In this document: one piece after another, positions 33,598 to 41,613 of the stretch
Layout: each line of letters opens with the position of its first letter
How positions within the stretch are numbered: the first letter of the stretch is position 1
Assembly (NCBI RefSeq): GCF_002582035.1
Contig: NZ_NUQE01000023.1
Location: 1 to 64,000, forward strand
From: Bacillus pseudomycoides
Lineage (GTDB): Bacteria > Bacillota > Bacilli > Bacillales > Bacillaceae_G
DNA length: 64,000 nt
Reading direction: 5' to 3'
Notes under the pieces: generated by a model
The model's input: the letters and a program-made list of their open reading frames with translations, nothing else
The model's database searches: none
What the model was told of the DNA's origin: nothing
Made by a program: the position numbers and the translations under genes

Positions 33598-34455
33598 ATG
33601 AAACGAAAAATATGGCTTATAAGCATTCTGTTATTTATCAGTATGATAATTACCTCTTGTAATGCCACAAATGCAAATATAAAAGGAAAAATTAAACTTG
33701 GTGTAACAAGTTGGAAGGAAAATATTGCGGCTGCAAATATGTGGAAAGTTTTATTAGAACAAAAAGGCTATAAAGTTGAACTCATGTATTTAGAAAAAGC
33801 TGCCATTTGGACCGGTGTTGCTCGCGGCGATGTAGATGCAAACTTAGAAGTATGGCTCCCTGTTACTGATAAGCCCTTAAATGACCGATATAAAAATGAC
33901 ATTGTCTTAAAATCAAAATGGTATGAGGGAACTGGTCTTGGATTAGTCGTTCCTTCTTATATGAAAGATATTAACAGTATCGAGGATTTAAACGCTCATA
34001 AAGATGAATTTGATAATAAGATTGTCGGTATTGAGCCCGGTAGTAGTCTTATGAATTTAACCGATAAAGCAATGAAAGAATATGATATAAAGCTAAAACT
34101 TGTCCAATCTTCAGAAGCCGCGATGATGAGTGAGCTAAAAAAGGCATACACACAAAAGAAACCAATCGCTGTAACGCTTTGGAATCCACACTGGGGCTTT
34201 TCAGAATTTGATTTAAAATACTTAAAAGACCCTAAGAAAGTATATGGTGAAAAAGATGACATTTATTACTCTGTACGAAAAGGTTTTGAAAAAGATTATC
34301 CGGATATTGTGAAATATTTCGATAGATGGAAAATGAATGATGAGCAACTTGGTACTTTAATGGTGATGCTAAATAAAACAAAAGATCCCGAAGAGGCTGC
34401 TCAAAAATGGATTAAAAAGAATCAAGCATTAGTGGATGGGTGGATAAAGGATTAA
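33598..34455 (+). CDS. opuAC: glycine betaine-binding lipoprotein, OpuAC-like
   Basis: This 285-residue substrate-binding protein has a lipoprotein signal peptide (lipobox IITSC, Cys at about 21) and the OpuAC fold motif GVTSWKENIAAANMWKVLLE, then ARGDVDANLEVWLP. Trp residues available for a betaine-binding cage are present. ATG 33598 is chosen for GGGAGG six bases upstream. It is divergent from its permease and ATPase genes instead of being the third gene of opuA as in B. subtilis. Confidence 0.88.
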   Translation: MKRKIWLISILLFISMIITSCNATNANIKGKIKLGVTSWKENIAAANMWKVLLEQKGYKVELMYLEKAAIWTGVARGDVDANLEVWLPVTDKPLNDRYKNDIVLKSKWYEGTGLGLVVPSYMKDINSIEDLNAHKDEFDNKIVGIEPGSSLMNLTDKAMKEYDIKLKLVQSSEAAMMSELKKAYTQKKPIAVTLWNPHWGFSEFDLKYLKDPKKVYGEKDDIYYSVRKGFEKDYPDIVKYFDRWKMNDEQLGTLMVMLNKTKDPEEAAQKWIKKNQALVDGWIKD

Positions 34456-34467
34456 TTTACTACTCAA

Positions 34468-34505
34468 AAATAGGCAAGAGAACATGATATTCTCTTGCCT
34501 ATTTC
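34468..34505 (+). terminator. opuAC terminator
   Basis: AAATAGGCAAGAGAA...TTCTCTTGCCTATTT stem 12 bases after the stop. Confidence 0.9.
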
Positions 34506-34508
34506 ACA

Positions 34509-34617
34509 TTATTTTTTGTCAATCACAGCATCCACGATACCGTATTTTTTCGCTTCTTCCGCTGTCATAAAGTAATCTCTTTCTGTATCATGTGCTACCT
34601 TTTCAATTACCAATTCA
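34509..34617 (-). pseudogene. clpP: clpP 3'-end relic
   Basis: The minus strand encodes the C-terminus of a ClpP protease subunit in an intact frame: [26 protein letters not shown] followed by two Lys and a stop. The rest of the gene, including the catalytic Ser/His/Asp, is absent. The coding homology stops where the roughly 190-bp direct repeat begins (34614). The fragment looks like a relic left when the duplicated DNA was inserted or recombined into a clpP paralogue. Confidence 0.75.
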
Positions 34618-34806
34618 TTCAACCTGATGAAACTGTGATGAGTACTTTTAGATAAGTACTCATCACAATGTTGTAGTAGATGTCTAGTATCTAATTTTCC
34701 GTCCTGTCATCCAATCTTTTCCTAATTAAGTACTGAAGAATTTTAGCATTTTAAATCTAGCAAATTACACTTGAATGCCCTCCATCCTAGACAATACTCA
34801 TTACCC
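34614..34806 (+). repeat. direct repeat copy A (about 190 bp)
   Basis: It begins TTCATTCAACCTGATGAAAC and runs to the end of the paralogous membrane gene at 34807. It is about 85-90% identical by eye to 37498-37690. Both copies lie immediately 3' of a paralogous gene, so gene and flank were duplicated together. Confidence 0.75.
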
Positions 34807-35592
34807 TTATGCCTTATGTTTCGATTTATTTTTTTTATTTTTCTTTTGGTATCTTGGAGTTTCTCGTTTATGTTGCTCCCACGATATATTAAATGATGGA
34901 AATTTAAACCTACAATACGCTAATAGCTGAAATTCCGCTGCACCGATGGCTACTGTATACATTAAAACAGTACCTATTATATATCCAATGAAAGTATCAA
35001 ACGCATAATCATTATGAAAATAAATCAAAATAAGAAGAATTAATGCGTATATTGCAGCCCCCTTCATCATAGTTCCTTTTGTTTTACTAAAAAAGGAAGT
35101 GGATTTTTCATTCATACTAAACACACCTTCACTTGCTTGTTTAAACGTATCAATCGTTGTCACAATATGAACAATCACTGCTCCCAAAAATAAGAAACCT
35201 ACATATACTAATGTAATTCGGTCAATTGAATAATCAGACATTCCAGGAAGAATCAGAGCCGTGAATAATATCGTACCTAATTGAAATGCATATAATAACA
35301 CGACAAGCGTTTGTAACTTTTGAAATTTAAAACGAGCTCTTGGAAATGAATATAGAATTAAAAAAATTATTTGCAAGCTATATAGCACAAGTTCAATTTT
35401 AACGATTGTTTTCTCAAAGAAAGTAGTATAATAGTCCCAACCAAACGTTACTAAAGTACCAATGAGAAAAAACATCATTACCGAAACAAACACTATTGTT
35501 CCTATCATAAATCCTAAAGCACCTTCAGGACTTAAGCGACGTTCACATGTCATTCGAAATTTATCTAAATCTTCTTCTTTTATATTCCACAT
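34807..35592 (-). CDS. polytopic membrane protein, candidate T7SS immunity (paralogue 4)
   Basis: This 261-residue protein has six to seven predicted membrane helices and a basic Lys-rich tail. It is one of four paralogues (40811, 37691, 36617 and here) sharing the N-terminal WNIKEEDLDKFRMTC, LSPEGA, KARFKFQKLQTLV-type and HIVTTIDTFKQASEG segments. It is possibly of the DUF5079 type found in staphylococcal T7SS loci (tentative). Role inferred: protection against an LXG pore-forming effector. ATG 35592 is preferred over the in-frame GTG at 35595. Confidence 0.65.
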   Translation of the reverse strand: MWNIKEEDLDKFRMTCERRLSPEGALGFMIGTIVFVSVMMFFLIGTLVTFGWDYYTTFFEKTIVKIELVLYSLQIIFLILYSFPRARFKFQKLQTLVVLLYAFQLGTILFTALILPGMSDYSIDRITLVYVGFLFLGAVIVHIVTTIDTFKQASEGVFSMNEKSTSFFSKTKGTMMKGAAIYALILLILIYFHNDYAFDTFIGYIIGTVLMYTVAIGAAEFQLLAYCRFKFPSFNISWEQHKRETPRYQKKNKKNKSKHKA

Positions 35593-35737
35593 CACCTATA
35601 TGCACCTTTCTTGTAGTCTAATTACCAAAAAATTGTTGCATTAAATTTATAAATATCCTCACCAGCTAACTCTAATTCCCTTAAACCAGAAGATATTCTT
35701 AACTTCCTTGACGTATTCCCCCATCCCTTCCCTCATT

Positions 35738-36559
35738 TTATTTATTATCGTAATATTGATTTTTATAATTTAAATATTCTTTTTTTGCATCTTGATTATT
35801 ACCTTTTTGGCTATTAAAGTATGTTTCTATCTGTAAAATATATTCTACTAACTTTCCCTCTTCATTCTTTTTCTTGTAGTCTATATTAATACTGACTTGC
35901 AGTATCTGCATTGGCTCTTTTGCGGAGTCAAAATCAATTACAATTATCGATCCATCGTATTCATCGTATTGTATTTTTAGTTTGTCATTAATAATGTTTT
36001 GAAATTCGGATTCTGTTAATTCATACCCTACTGAATTAGGTTGATCAAATTTTTTTGTGTCATCGCCTGGCTTCATCTTTAATTTTCCTATGCCTTTTAA
36101 ACGATCTACAATCAAGTTAACGTAAGAAACATCAAGATTATAATTAGAACTTTGTACCCGTCCATTCCGATACATAATATTTGTACTATAAACGCCTTCT
36201 TCTTTATAATTTTTATTTGTTCTTTTTTCTTTTTTATTATCTATATCAGTAGTAATTTTTTGTATTGTGTCTCCATATAAACTTTTATCTTCCGTATTAT
36301 ATATACCTTCCGTAGTTTGATAGATTGTTTTACTGTGCGTTCCATCTTCTTTTTCCTCGTATGCACTATATATACCTCTTTGTTTCACATACGCATATCC
36401 ATCATCACTCGCAGACATAACCTTTGCCATATCTCCCTCATCCAACGCTTTTACAAACGGCTCATAGTCAATCTTCATTTCTCCTAAAGCACATCCACCC
36501 AATAAAGTCGCTACTATCGTCATAACAAGCATCACCCTAGCGTTCCTTTTCTCTTTCAT
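35738..36559 (-). CDS. lipoprotein in the T7SS accessory region
   Basis: This 273-residue protein has a signal peptide and lipobox (LLGGC, Cys at about 23), then a hydrophilic, Lys/Asp/Tyr-rich extracellular part with probable beta structure and a Lys-rich C-terminus. It resembles B. cereus lipoproteins of the DUF3952 type, which I recall only loosely. It sits between two of the four paralogous membrane genes. A surface partner in immunity or effector handling is possible; function unknown. Confidence 0.65.
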   Translation of the reverse strand: MKEKRNARVMLVMTIVATLLGGCALGEMKIDYEPFVKALDEGDMAKVMSASDDGYAYVKQRGIYSAYEEKEDGTHSKTIYQTTEGIYNTEDKSLYGDTIQKITTDIDNKKEKRTNKNYKEEGVYSTNIMYRNGRVQSSNYNLDVSYVNLIVDRLKGIGKLKMKPGDDTKKFDQPNSVGYELTESEFQNIINDKLKIQYDEYDGSIIVIDFDSAKEPMQILQVSINIDYKKKNEEGKLVEYILQIETYFNSQKGNNQDAKKEYLNYKNQYYDNK

Positions 36560-36616
36560 ACAGCCACCTCGTTTGTTACTCTTAGCATTTTGAGTTTGTA
36601 TTCCGACTAAATTTCG

Positions 36617-37390
36617 TTATCTACGTTTCGATTTATATTTTTTATTTTTCTTTCGGTATCTTTGAATTTCTCGTTGGTGTTGCTCCCACGATATATTAAA
36701 GGAAGGAAATTTAAATCTACAATACACTAATAGCTGAAATTCCGCTGCACCGATGGCTACTGCATACATTACAATAGTCCCTACCACATACATACCCAAA
36801 ATATCTAACGCAAAATCGCTATGAAAACAAGTCAAAATAAGAAGAATTAGTACGTATATTGCAGCCCACTTCATCGTAGTTCCTTTTATGTTACTAAAAA
36901 ATGAAGTAGATCTTTCATCAATACTAAAAGCACCTTCACTCGCTTGTTTAAACGTATCAATCGTTGTCACAATATGAACAATCACTGCTCCTAACAACAA
37001 TAAATCTGCATACATTAATGTAATCCAATCAATTGAAGAATCAACCATTTTAGAAACAATAACAACTGTACATCCTATCGTACCTAATTGAAATGCATAT
37101 AATAATACGACAAGCGTTTGTAACTTTTGAAATTTAAATTGAGCTTTTGGAAATAAATATAGAATGAAAAAGATTACTTGCAGGGCATATAACAACACTT
37201 CTATCTTAACAATTCCTATCTCAAAGAGAGCCGTACAGTAATCCCAACCACCTGATAAAACAATAGAAAAAATGGCTATTGAACTATAAAGTATCCCTCC
37301 AAACATAAACCCTGTAGCACCTTCAGGACTTAAACGACGTTTACATGTCATTTTAAATTTATCTAAATCTTCTTCTTTTATATTCCACAT
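36617..37390 (-). CDS. polytopic membrane protein, candidate T7SS immunity (paralogue 3)
   Basis: This 257-residue member of the four-paralogue family has WNIKEEDLDKFKMTCKRRLSPEGA, several membrane helices and a basic tail. It differs from its sisters mainly in helices 2-4, where substitutions cluster (for example VIVSKMVDSSIDWITLMYA). That would suit immunity variants matched to different effectors. ATG 37390 follows AAAGGTG; the in-frame GTG at 37393 is the alternative start. Confidence 0.65.
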   Translation of the reverse strand: MWNIKEEDLDKFKMTCKRRLSPEGATGFMFGGILYSSIAIFSIVLSGGWDYCTALFEIGIVKIEVLLYALQVIFFILYLFPKAQFKFQKLQTLVVLLYAFQLGTIGCTVVIVSKMVDSSIDWITLMYADLLLLGAVIVHIVTTIDTFKQASEGAFSIDERSTSFFSNIKGTTMKWAAIYVLILLILTCFHSDFALDILGMYVVGTIVMYAVAIGAAEFQLLVYCRFKFPSFNISWEQHQREIQRYRKKNKKYKSKRR

Positions 37391-37497
37391 CACCTATATG
37401 CACCTTTCGTGTAGTTTAATTACTAAAATAAAAATCTAAGTTTTTTTGGTGATTTTTTCATAACATTAACTAAGTACAAAAGATACTGTAACAACTT

Positions 37498-37690
37498 CAT
37501 TCAACCTGATGAAACTGTAATGAGTACTTTAAGATAAATACTCATTCACAATGTTGTAGTAGATGTTCTAATATCTAACTTTCCGTCCTATCGACCAATC
37601 TTTTCCTAATTAAGAACTGAAGCATTTCAACATTTTAAATCTAGCAAATTACAATTGAATGGACCTTATCCTAAACAAGACTCATTTCCT
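37498..37690 (+). repeat. direct repeat copy B (about 190 bp)
   Basis: Near-copy of 34614-34806, starting TTCATTCAACCTGATGAAAC and ending at the stop of the paralogue at 37691. A few indels distinguish it. No ORF is present. Confidence 0.75.
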
Positions 37691-38446
37691 TTATACCTTA
37701 CGTTTCGATTTATTTTTCTTTCGGTATCTTTGAATCTCTCTTTTATGTTCTTCCCACGTCATGTTAAATGATGGGAATTTAAATCTGCAATACGCTAATA
37801 GCTGAAATTCCGCTGCACCGATGGCTACGGCATACATTAAAACAGTTCCTACCACATACATAACTAAAAAATCAATCGTATAATCATTATGAAAATAAAA
37901 CAAAATAAGAAGTGTTAGTACGTATATTGTAGCCCACTTCATCATATTTCCTTTTGTGTTACTAAAAAACGAAGTGGATCTTTCATCCATACTAAACGCA
38001 CCTTTACTCGCTTGTTTAAACGTATCAAGCGTTGTCACAATATGAACAATCACTGCTCCTAACAGTAATAAACCTGTATACGTCCGGTCAATAGAATTAT
38101 CAGACATTTCAGAAACAATCGAAACTGCAAATAATATTGTTGCCAGTTGAAATGCATATAATAATATTACAAGCGTTTGTAACTTTTGAAACTTAAAACG
38201 AGCTTTGGGAAATAGATATAGAATGAAAAATATAATTTGAAGACTATATAACACAATTTCTGTTTTAACAATTGTTCTATCAAAAAAAGTGGTATAGTAA
38301 TCCAAACCTCCTAAAAAAATAACAAACATAAATATTGAAACATACACTATCGTTCCAAGCATAAATCCTAAAGCACCTTCAGGACTTAAACGATTTCTAC
38401 ATGTAATTTTAAACTTACCTAAATCTTTCTCTTGTATTTTCCACAT
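37691..38446 (-). CDS. polytopic membrane protein, candidate T7SS immunity (paralogue 2)
   Basis: This 251-residue member of the four-paralogue family is slightly shorter; the segment corresponding to DRITLVYVG is reduced to DRTYTG. It begins MWKIQEKDLGKFKITC with a single ATG after AAAGGTGG, which supports the ATG starts chosen for the sisters. Six to seven membrane helices, basic Lys/Arg tail. Confidence 0.65.
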   Translation of the reverse strand: MWKIQEKDLGKFKITCRNRLSPEGALGFMLGTIVYVSIFMFVIFLGGLDYYTTFFDRTIVKTEIVLYSLQIIFFILYLFPKARFKFQKLQTLVILLYAFQLATILFAVSIVSEMSDNSIDRTYTGLLLLGAVIVHIVTTLDTFKQASKGAFSMDERSTSFFSNTKGNMMKWATIYVLTLLILFYFHNDYTIDFLVMYVVGTVLMYAVAIGAAEFQLLAYCRFKFPSFNMTWEEHKREIQRYRKKNKSKRKV

Positions 38447-38485
38447 CTAATCGTCCCACCTTTGACTACATTCTCTTAAATCATG

Positions 38486-38530
38486 TAGATTAAAAATAAA
38501 AACCTCCTCATTTTAACAAAAAGAGAAGGT
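38486..38530 (-). terminator. terminator after the 81-residue gene
   Basis: AAAACCTCCTC...GAGAAGGTTTT hairpin with flanking A-run; a close copy of the hairpin at 39098-39138, another sign of local duplication. Confidence 0.6.
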
Positions 38531-38625
38531 TTTATTGCTGTTATACGTTCTTATCATATTCAAAACTATCCCTTTTAAAGCAACTCATTATGGTGAATCT
38601 TTCAAATTTTATATTCAATATTCAT

Positions 38626-38871
38626 TTAGTCCTGTTTACTTTTCTTAAAAAATACCAAATATGCTGATAATGACGAGATTAAAAGGAATACACCAGCCCC
38701 TATACCCTCATATATTTTAAAGAAAATGGAAGCAACTATTACTAAGATCGACATTATTATTATTAGAATGATTATATATTTCATTATAAATTCTAACGCT
38801 TTATAGATAGGTACTATTGTACTTTCAAAAAAACCTTTTTCTGTTTTTAAAGTTTTTTGCTCTTTATTCAA
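38626..38871 (-). CDS. small two-helix membrane protein, unknown
   Basis: This 81-residue protein has a charged N-terminus (MNKEQKTLKTEKG) and two strong hydrophobic helices (about 28-50 and 55-73), then KKSKQD. It lies in the T7SS accessory region between a paralogue of the membrane family and a soluble protein. Possibly another immunity or accessory factor. Family not recognised. Start supported by a purine-rich AGGAAGGTG before ATG. Confidence 0.55.
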   Translation of the reverse strand: MNKEQKTLKTEKGFFESTIVPIYKALEFIMKYIIILIIIMSILVIVASIFFKIYEGIGAGVFLLISSLSAYLVFFKKSKQD

Positions 38872-39097
38872 AGTAACACCTTCCTCTCTGTACAGATTAA
38901 CTTATGAATAACTTTTCATTCTATCTTCAAAATTGGATCAAGTAATTGAAATAAACTATATATAACTGATTAAATTTTTCGTCGTATACAAAATAGGAAC
39001 AAGGTGAATTACAAGACGTAACTACTGCCGATACAGCCTGATTCAACTAAAAAATCGTATGTCCAAATTATAAGTCAGTTACATATAAGATTAAGAA

Positions 39098-39138
39098 CAA
39101 AAAACCTCCTCATTCTAACGAAAAGAGAAGGTTTCATT
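39098..39138 (-). terminator. terminator after the 165-residue gene
   Basis: AAAAACCTCCTC...GAGAAGGTTTC hairpin downstream of 39168, near-identical to the 38486 hairpin. Confidence 0.6.
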
Positions 39139-39167
39139 CATGCAATATATCCTTATACTATTCAAAC

Positions 39168-39665
39168 CTATCTCTTTTGAGATACTTCATTTTGTTCCCA
39201 TATTTTATCGCACAATGCTTTAAATTCTAACATCCACTCTGATATTTTTTCTATTTCTTCATCAGTGGACTTTTTCTTATATACAAAACCAATTACCTTA
39301 ATATCAGGAAACGCTGAATCTCTTATCTCTTCATCCACTTCTTCAAATTGGATAATCACTTTCGTTGTGTTTGATACTTCGACAGAAATTTCAAATTTGC
39401 CAACATAAATAATAAGCATGCGGAATAACTCTAGATTACTGACGGATAAAGCTTTTGCAATTTCTTTCATAGGTTCAGGATATAGAGAATAATCAAATAT
39501 TTCATTAATATTGTCCTCAGATATTATTTCATCAAGCATTTCAGCAGTTATTACACATTCAGATTCTAAAACTTTGTTCAATACTTTTTTCTTAATGATT
39601 TCATCATTTTTCTCTTTACACTCTTGTTGAAAGTACACCTTTTTTTCTCTTGAAAATAACCCCAT
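39168..39665 (-). CDS. soluble acidic protein in the T7SS region, unknown
   Basis: This 165-residue hydrophilic protein is strongly acidic (many Glu) and helical in its N-terminal half, with a later beta-like segment (KFEISVEVSNTTKVIIQFEEVD). It has no signal peptide or membrane helix. RBS AAAGGGGGCG before ATG. A cytoplasmic immunity or chaperone-like role would fit the context but is not shown. I do not recognise the family. Confidence 0.6.
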   Translation of the reverse strand: MGLFSREKKVYFQQECKEKNDEIIKKKVLNKVLESECVITAEMLDEIISEDNINEIFDYSLYPEPMKEIAKALSVSNLELFRMLIIYVGKFEISVEVSNTTKVIIQFEEVDEEIRDSAFPDIKVIGFVYKKKSTDEEIEKISEWMLEFKALCDKIWEQNEVSQKR

Positions 39666-39796
39666 AAGTTCGCCCCCTTTTTAGAACAAAAGTAATACTT
39701 GAAACTTTTAGAGTAAAATCACCTACAAATTATTCTGTTATGACACTACCCTTTTGCTTCTAGTTCCCATATTTTCACAATCATAAGTTTCGTATA

Positions 39797-40243
39797 TTAT
39801 CCTTGAATATCTACTGCAATTTTCACTTCAACATACTGTAGACTTTCATCACCACCAAATATATGATAAATAGGTGAAATCATATCAAGTTGATTATCTT
39901 CCATATACTGAAGCATCTCAGCATACACATACTCTGTTAACTTTTCATAATCTCCCGTATATCGTTTCATGAGCATATTATCAATATAGTAATAGCTTCT
40001 AAACTTAATTGTTTCTGAAGCTGGAATTTTATCTTCATGCACTGGCATAAATAATTCAATATACATATTTTCATCTGTTGGTATATTTTTCAAAGCATAA
40101 AACATTGGACCTTTTACCGTTAAATTCGCTTTTGCAATTTCCGACATAAAATCCTCAATTGCTTCTTCCATATCTGTGTAATGAAAAAAGTATTCTCTTG
40201 AAACAACATTTGCATGTGCAATGCTTTGTCCTTCAATTATCAT
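39797..40243 (-). CDS. DUF5085-like protein 2
   Basis: This 148-residue soluble protein is similar in size and motif order to the gene just upstream: an early Y-F-x-Y region, then ALKNIP, an ELFMPV strand and a C-terminal YVEVKIAVDI. Both resemble DUF5085, a family that recurs in Gram-positive T7SS loci. The starts overlap the previous stop by four bases (coupled translation). Function unknown; a chaperone for LXG effectors or an immunity role is possible. Confidence 0.65.
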   Translation of the reverse strand: MIIEGQSIAHANVVSREYFFHYTDMEEAIEDFMSEIAKANLTVKGPMFYALKNIPTDENMYIELFMPVHEDKIPASETIKFRSYYYIDNMLMKRYTGDYEKLTEYVYAEMLQYMEDNQLDMISPIYHIFGGDESLQYVEVKIAVDIQG

Positions 40244-40701
40244 TTTACCGTTTCACCTACTTCTATAATAGGAGCATAAATATCTAACCATGTATCACCG
40301 TATACATCTAAACATACGTGATAAAAACTATTATCTAGTTTAATATGATGCTGCTCTGCAACCTCGTGTATTAAATTATAGGCCTCCTCAATATCACCAT
40401 CTTCATCCGTAAATCGAATACTTAATGCATCTTCAATAATTAGGGCATCAATGTATTCATATGCAGAATCTTCTCCTAATTTAACACGTTCATTCACTGG
40501 AACACAGTATGTATATTCCCCGTATTCTGGTTCATTTTCAAGTGGTGTATATTTAAAAAGTACAGGCCCTACCGCATAGATTCCATTTCGAACTACTTGA
40601 TTTCTCAACGCGATAGCAGGTAATAACCAATCTTCTTTTTTCACAATTTGAGTAATACTAATTAAATTTAAAAGTGATAATGCTTTATATTGAACTTTCA
40701 T
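40240..40701 (-). CDS. DUF5085-like protein 1
   Basis: This 153-residue soluble alpha/beta protein begins VQYKALSLLNLISITQIV, with NGIYAVGPVLFKY in the centre and a C-terminal WLDIYAPIIEVGE. The pattern suggests a GyrI-like two-repeat fold and the DUF5085 family (from memory). It is first of an overlapping pair. The RBS is AAGGAG before ATG. Located between the paralogue 1 membrane gene and the rest of the accessory genes. Confidence 0.65.
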   Translation of the reverse strand: MKVQYKALSLLNLISITQIVKKEDWLLPAIALRNQVVRNGIYAVGPVLFKYTPLENEPEYGEYTYCVPVNERVKLGEDSAYEYIDALIIEDALSIRFTDEDGDIEEAYNLIHEVAEQHHIKLDNSFYHVCLDVYGDTWLDIYAPIIEVGETVK

Positions 40702-40810
40702 AAAAACGACTCCTTTTAAAATGATCTTTTACATATTGAAAGATGAAAAACAATCAAATCTTTCAGTCTAGCGCCTACAAGTTAATAATCTGTGTTCAGA
40801 CCAAGCTTTA

Positions 40811-41581
40811 TTATCTACTTTTTGATTTATTTTTTTTATTTTTCTTTCGGTATCTTTGAATTTCTCTCCGATGTTCTTCCCATGTTATGTTGAATGATGG
40901 GAATTTAAATCTACAATATACCAGTAGCTGAAATTCAGCTGCACCGATGGCTACTGCATACATTACAATAGTCCCTATCACATACATAACTAACACATCA
41001 AACGCATAATCGTTATGAAAATAAATCAAAATAAGAAGAGTTAATGCGTATATTGTAGCTCTCTTTATCATAGTTCCTTTTGTGTTACTAAAAAAGGAAT
41101 TAGATCTTTCATCCATACTAAACGCACCTTCACTCGCTTGTTTAAAAGTATCAATCGTTGTCACAATATGAACAAGCACTGCTCCTAAAAATAATAAGCC
41201 TACATATATTAACGTAATTCGATCAATTGAATAATCAGACATTCCAGGAAGAATCAAAGCTGTAAATCCTATCGTACCTAATTGAAATGCATATAATAAT
41301 ATAACAAGCGTTTGTAACTTTTGAAATTTAAAACGAGCTTTTGGAAATAGATATAGGATTAAGAAGATTACTTGCAAGCTATATAACACAATTTCAATTG
41401 TAACAATTGTTTTATCAAAGAAAGTAGTATAATAATCCAAACCTCCTACAAAAATAAAAAACATGAGTAATGAACTATAAAGTATTCCTCCAATAAAGAA
41501 AACCATAGCACCTTCAGGATCTAAACGATCTCTACATGTCATTCTAAATTCATCTAGATCTTCTTCTTTTATATTCCACAT
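40811..41581 (-). CDS. polytopic membrane protein, candidate LXG immunity (paralogue 1)
   Basis: This 256-residue member of the four-paralogue family is the one directly behind the LXG effector gene (32-base gap), the usual place for the cognate immunity gene. WNIKEEDLDEFRMTCRDRL, then six to seven helices with KARFKFQKLQTLVILLYAFQ and HIVTTIDTFKQASEG, then a Lys/Arg-rich tail. An integral membrane immunity protein would fit a pore-forming effector. ATG 41581 is preferred; GTG 41584 is the alternative. Confidence 0.7.
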   Translation of the reverse strand: MWNIKEEDLDEFRMTCRDRLDPEGAMVFFIGGILYSSLLMFFIFVGGLDYYTTFFDKTIVTIEIVLYSLQVIFLILYLFPKARFKFQKLQTLVILLYAFQLGTIGFTALILPGMSDYSIDRITLIYVGLLFLGAVLVHIVTTIDTFKQASEGAFSMDERSNSFFSNTKGTMIKRATIYALTLLILIYFHNDYAFDVLVMYVIGTIVMYAVAIGAAEFQLLVYCRFKFPSFNITWEEHRREIQRYRKKNKKNKSKSR

Positions 41582-41613
41582 CACTTATCTGCACCTTTCG
41601 TGTAGTCTAATTA

